64,000 nt of DNA from Neodontobutis hainanensis (taxonomy: Eukaryota; Chordata; Actinopteri; Gobiiformes; Odontobutidae). The stretch spans positions 682,001 to 746,000 of the forward strand of contig JALDNG010000040.1 in the NCBI GenBank assembly GCA_024349245.1. Direction: 5' to 3'. Shown here piece after piece: positions 60,801-64,000 of this stretch (the stretch's first letter is position 1; every line of letters starts with the position of its first letter). The notes below the pieces were generated by a model, which did not search any database, had not been told where the DNA came from, and was given only the letters and a program-made list of their open reading frames with translations. The position numbers and the translations under genes are program-made.

Positions 60801-62976
60801 GTTTAGATAAAAACTCTTGTACATTACATTTTTCTTCATAATTGCAAATGCATGTGTTGTATTCATTGTTGCAAAACTTGTTCGAGTTTGAACTGTATAT
60901 AGTTCATTTGTTGTGATCAAAACCATTGATCTGAAGCTCAATGCTAATGATGTCATGTAAATAGTTTTCTAATCAGTAATATATAATAATAATAATAATA
61001 TATCAATTTCTGATCAACTCATTAATTGCATGATTAAAAATAACATACCAGTTAAAGCCCTGCCCATTTCAAGTCAACCTGACCCCTTCCGTTATAAATC
61101 CCGCCCACTTCCGGGTTAAATCCCGCCCACTCCCGTGTTAGGTCACGCCCGCTTCAGGGTTAGATCACGCCCAATCCGAGTACAGATACAGATACAGATA
61201 ATTCATATGGTTAACAGATACAGATACAGATACAGATAATGCTGTACTCGCTCATCCCTAAAATCTACCAATTAAACCAGTAGATGTCACCAAATCACAC
61301 ATTACAAGTCTAGCCACTGACCCAGGATTTTTCTTTTAAGGATTTGGAATTTGTACAATTTGGCATTCCAATAGGTTTATAGCAGTTTACCAATTTAATG
61401 ACAACCTGTGAAAGTCGAAGACAAAGGGTCTCTTATAAAATGTTTCTGAATGTATTATTAATCAATGTAAGTAATTAATGTGCTTGTATATAACACAGCT
61501 CATAGCCAAATAATAAGCCCAACCCAGCTTAAATAAATTAAAGACATGCATGCATAATATTGTGGGGATTTCCTGAAAAAAATGTTGGCTCCCAGAAAAA
61601 GCAACACCAATCAAACCCCTTATTGTCTGTAAGAAATGTCATAAAAAGACAAGAGGGAACACAAAATCAGTGGGGGGAAAAAAAGTTGTTACTTAACAGA
61701 AATAAGTACTTACATAACTAGTATAGAACATTCCATTCTGCATCGGGACGCGACAAAAGACAGAGATAGGAGAGAAGAAAAGAGGACGACAGTAGTGAAA
61801 AGAAGCATGTGAAACGTATGAGAGAAGGTGAAGAGGTGCAGCGCGAGGTTGAAAACATGACACCGCAGAAGAGATGACACAAGAGTAAAACAGACAAGCG
61901 ATGGGACAAAAGGAAGACGAGTGCGTGACGGTGCAAAACAGACCCAAAACAGGAAGGAAGAGATCAGACAGAAACAATTGGAAGGAAGAAAAAAATGATA
62001 GATATTGGAGAAAAAGAGGAAACAAGAAAGTGCAGGGTTAGTGACAGTTTGTCCTCGTCAGCCATAAATCGCAGCCCAGAGATCCGGCGGACGATCAGGA
62101 GCTGCCAAAGAGCAGCACACGAACACGAGCCAACAGAGCATGCACAGGCAGCAGGACACCGCGGGAAGTCAAAAACTCATTGAGTAGAAAAATGCAGGTG
62201 GTTATGAATCACCCCCAAAAAAGAAAAAACAAAAACAATCACCATGCCTAAACACTTTTTTTTGGTTTGTGCGGTTTGCATTAGGAGAAGCAGACAGGAG
62301 GACAAGCGCAGAAGATCATATTGCTCGGGAAAGGCTATGAATGGGCAGTTTCTAAATTCAATGTCATTTTGAATATTATTTTTATTAACCATTTACAGCA
62401 TAGGATGTCTTACAGCATTTATAAATCTTTTCAATTTAATTAAAACTGTACTGATGAGAAAATGTTCCATGTTCACACTAAATAATACTATTTTTGGTTC
62501 ACTTTTGGTTCTCTCTACAACAAAATTATCTTAAACTCCTGTTTCCTTCACCCAATCATAGGTTTAAATAATAAATGGTCATTTGAATTTGCCCTTCACA
62601 CAACCACACATTAGAAATTCACACTAATCTTTTAATGTAGACTACTTTCAGTTTATTACAACCTGGATTTTTGCCAATCTAAATTCACATTTTGTAGACT
62701 TAACGACAGAACAACATGAAACTACTACTCTTTGTCAGTTAATGGTGAATAATACAGAGCAAAGACCACCCAAGTTGTAATAAACAGTTTTTTACAGACA
62801 CTTTATCAGACAAAGTGCAGTAGGAGACACTTTAAGTTCTTACCACATGTGGCACTGGCATTGGCTGAGGGGCCATCGGCGCCGGACCCCACTGTGTGGT
62901 CGACATGGTCTTGTTTTGCCAGTTTTGGCCCCCGGTGAGCTTCTTCTCCCCGGGCTGGTTCCAATGCATATCAGGC
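51847..62976 (-). CDS. picalm: Clathrin assembly protein CALM, 3' part of picalm
   Basis: CALM binds PtdIns(4,5)P2, SNAREs, clathrin and AP-2 during coated-pit formation. Only the C-terminal clathrin/adaptor-binding tail is here; the N-terminal ANTH half lies beyond the window end, upstream on this strand. Exons in transcript order are 62844-62976 (PDMHWNQPGEKKLTGGQNW, then QNKTMSTTQWGPAPMAPQPM), optional 61714-61737, 52904-52960 (APAPMAFPMTTPQVPVYGM), 51987-52103 (VPPQMGQMGGVPVMAPQPMM, then YNQPVLRPTNPFAPIPGAQ) and 51847-51861 (MQFM and TAA). The order and the final Gln-Phe-Met match vertebrate PICALM as I know it. SNAP91/AP180 has a different C-terminus. NPF is an EH-domain ligand. I cannot say whether this is picalma or picalmb. 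Confidence 0.92.
52104..52903 (-). other. picalm: picalm intron, no feature
   Basis: AT-rich intron between the last two large coding exons. It includes a patch of taatag/atgctaatag-like simple sequence near 52570-52620 and nothing else recognisable. Confidence 0.6.
54584..54605. repeat. 22-bp perfect palindrome
   Basis: The core ttagctgtagctacagctaa plus one paired base on each side is self-complementary with no loop. It is followed by cgctaa, so it may simply be part of the GCTAA-rich simple sequence scattered over this intron. Confidence 0.85.
58461..59236. repeat. Foldback-like structure with inverted and direct repeats
   Basis: 58526-58633 is an imperfect inverted copy of 59067-59160 (both contain cagctgagctttagtgatgt on opposite strands, then gaggtggtc). 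Outside these arms, 58461-58510 and 59189-59236 are direct copies (gtttattaca...acaatcatgatatactgcaaat). The centre (about 58634-59066) is more GC-rich and non-coding. It looks like a decayed foldback or long-TIR element; outer boundaries and target duplication were not resolved. Confidence 0.6.
60711..60735. repeat. (CA)n microsatellite
   Basis: About 12 CA dinucleotides with one interruption (aa), inside the hAT element. Confidence 0.9.
61052..61237. repeat. 22-bp tandem and ACAGAT hexamer array inside hAT
   Basis: Exact 22-nt spacing at 61096, 61118 and 61140 with variants of aaatcccgcccacttccgggtt, plus weaker units to the left. Then two blocks of (acagat)3 separated by tcatatggtta. GC-rich units with CGCCC contrast with the AT-rich surroundings. 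Confidence 0.85.
61714..61737 (-). CDS. picalm: picalm 24-nt alternative microexon (NGMFYTSY)
   Basis: On the minus strand a pyrimidine-rich tract ends in gatgcag, followed by exactly 24 nt encoding NGMFYTSY and a consensus donor gtaagt. The exon is phase 0 at both ends, so it can be included or skipped between ...PMPVPHV and APAPMAF. From memory, a mammalian PICALM isoform carries an 8-residue insert, NGMHFPQY, at the same place. Shared length, phase, position, Asn-Gly-Met start and Tyr end make homology likely. Confidence 0.75.
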
Positions 62977-64000
62977 CTGAAGGAAAAGTGTAATGTCAGA
63001 TTCATACTTGCTCTCATGTTTATAATCTTATTTAAAATGAAAAGACAAGGAAAACTAAATGCATGCTCTATTTAGATTAGTTTATTGTTTGAAAGCACTG
63101 CTGAAAGCTGCTGCTGTTGAAACAAATGCTCACATAATATATTGAAAGTGCTTTCAATGATTTAGCATTTAGGGCTGGACTTAATGCTAGATCAGAAGGA
63201 TTAAGTTAAAATGGATGAATAAGACAATCGTTGGTCCAGGTGCTCGTGGTTTGGGCTGAACTTTTAGTCCAATTACAGAGAGTAAGGGCTATGAAACCTG
63301 CAGAATTTAATGAGTAAATGCGGCTGGTGTGAATGCCATGATAATAGTTTGTCTCCAGTGGCTACACAGTCTGTTGGTTTTCCCAATCTTCATATTTTTC
63401 CAATTTTCAAACAATAAAAGTTCAAGGACTCACTGATGCAAGTTAAGCAACTATTAGGTGCAACAGTGCTCTAATTCATAAAGACAAAATGTGACATGAA
63501 TGTTGTACAAAAACAAAGAGGTATTTTTCTATATACTCGTAGTCCACGTCCCGGGTATTTATCGAACACAAATTAGACATTTTACCTCTTCACATCTTCA
63601 CATATGCTGTTCATTTTGTTTTATTATTATTTATTTCCTCTTGGGAAGCTTTCAAGTCACATCAATTTTGTGTTGTATCTTGTTGCAAAGAGTTCGCTGG
63701 AAATAATTCCAAAATTCATGGCATCATTTACATTAATCTAAAGTGACACTTAGTAACTTTTAGCCGGAAAATGTTTTAAAAGTGACTATTCAAGCGGCAG
63801 TTTAAAAGGAAAAACATACCTTCTGAAAGGTCATTTTAGTGCATTTTGTACCAAAAAAAACCTCTGCTAGGGTCCAGTGTATCGGCCTATTTCTGATCCC
63901 TGTGTTTAAGCCCAAAAGTGTGTCACTCACATAATTTCTTGCGTTAAGTCCCGGGACAGGAAAGCTACATTGGATGTTTGTGTCCAGCTGAGGGGACAGT
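61738..64000 (-). other. picalm: picalm introns flanking exon 62844-62976
   Basis: 61738-62843: the pyrimidine-rich tract for the microexon is followed, on the plus strand, by a purine-rich stretch to about 62030, then AT-rich sequence. 62977-64000: AT-rich intron running out of the window. No other picalm exon is convincing here, so the preceding exon lies beyond 64000. Confidence 0.55.

Larger units (their letters stand above)
59961..61260. mobile_element. Non-autonomous hAT element, 1,300 bp, perfect 8-bp TSD
   Basis: Left end TAGAGATGAGCCGGATACTC. The right end, reverse-complemented, is TAGGGATGAGCGAGTACAGC, with 10 of 11 terminal bases shared. The flanks are aaatctac (59953-59960 and 61261-61268). 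Near the right end is a 22-bp tandem (aaatcccgcccacttccgggtt type, about 61052-61180) followed by acagat hexamers (about 61181-61237). No transposase frame. Confidence 0.92.
52961..61713 (-). other. picalm: picalm large intron
   Basis: Holds the foldback-like structure (58461-59236), a complete hAT (59961-61260), a 22-bp perfect palindrome (54584-54605), a poly-G run (57347-57361) and GCTAA-rich patches. No additional picalm exon was found in it. Confidence 0.6.

Noticed and set aside
63931..63990. Possible extra picalm exon (minus strand, cctcag ... gtgagt)
   Set aside because: Splice-like edges exist, but no frame resembles the segment expected before PDMHW; the translation is unlike CALM.

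Overview
The window looks like nuclear DNA of a bony fish, probably a percomorph teleost. It is AT-rich, with long introns, GT-AG splice sites, dense DNA-transposon, LINE and SINE debris, and three vertebrate genes. None of the genes is a continuous ORF; each was rebuilt by joining exons whose splice sites and reading phases agree.

Layout. (1) About 0.6-35.8 kb, plus strand: a type II diacylglycerol kinase with PH domain, two C1 domains, split catalytic domain and no SAM domain. It has 29 coding exons, about 1,073 codons as read here, and a roughly 2.5 kb 3' UTR. It is most likely DGK kappa (dgkk), but eta and delta cannot be fully excluded. (2) About 36.4-43.2 kb, minus strand: a complete 11-exon CHORD-CHORD-CS co-chaperone gene (422 codons). 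Its acidic tail favours melusin (itgb1bp2) over its paralogue chordc1. The kinase and this gene are tail-to-tail, separated by under 1 kb that contains a tRNA-derived SINE. (3) About 51.5-64 kb, minus strand: the 3' end of picalm (clathrin assembly protein CALM). The last four constitutive coding exons are present, plus a 24-nt in-frame microexon; the ENTH/ANTH half lies beyond the window. About 8 kb between melusin and picalm has no recognisable gene.

Mobile DNA. Four insertions have terminal inverted repeats and perfect 8-bp target duplications, as in the hAT superfamily: 7749-8057, 16407-16938, 31904-33129 and 59961-61260. There are also a possible mariner-type MITE, a foldback-like structure at 58.5-59.2 kb, LINE 3' ends, scattered reverse-transcriptase scraps, a 17-bp tandem array in kinase intron 1 and a long degenerate minisatellite in a melusin intron.

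The three genes do not form a pathway. The kinase removes diacylglycerol at membranes, melusin/CHORDC1 proteins are HSP90 co-chaperones, and CALM drives clathrin-coated endocytosis. Their adjacency is informative mainly for paralogon history. The most interesting items are the picalm microexon, the hAT insertion about 60 bp upstream of the kinase terminal exon, the unusually long tail of the melusin-like protein, and a possible TATA-type alternative promoter in kinase intron 1. I found no clearly new biological system.
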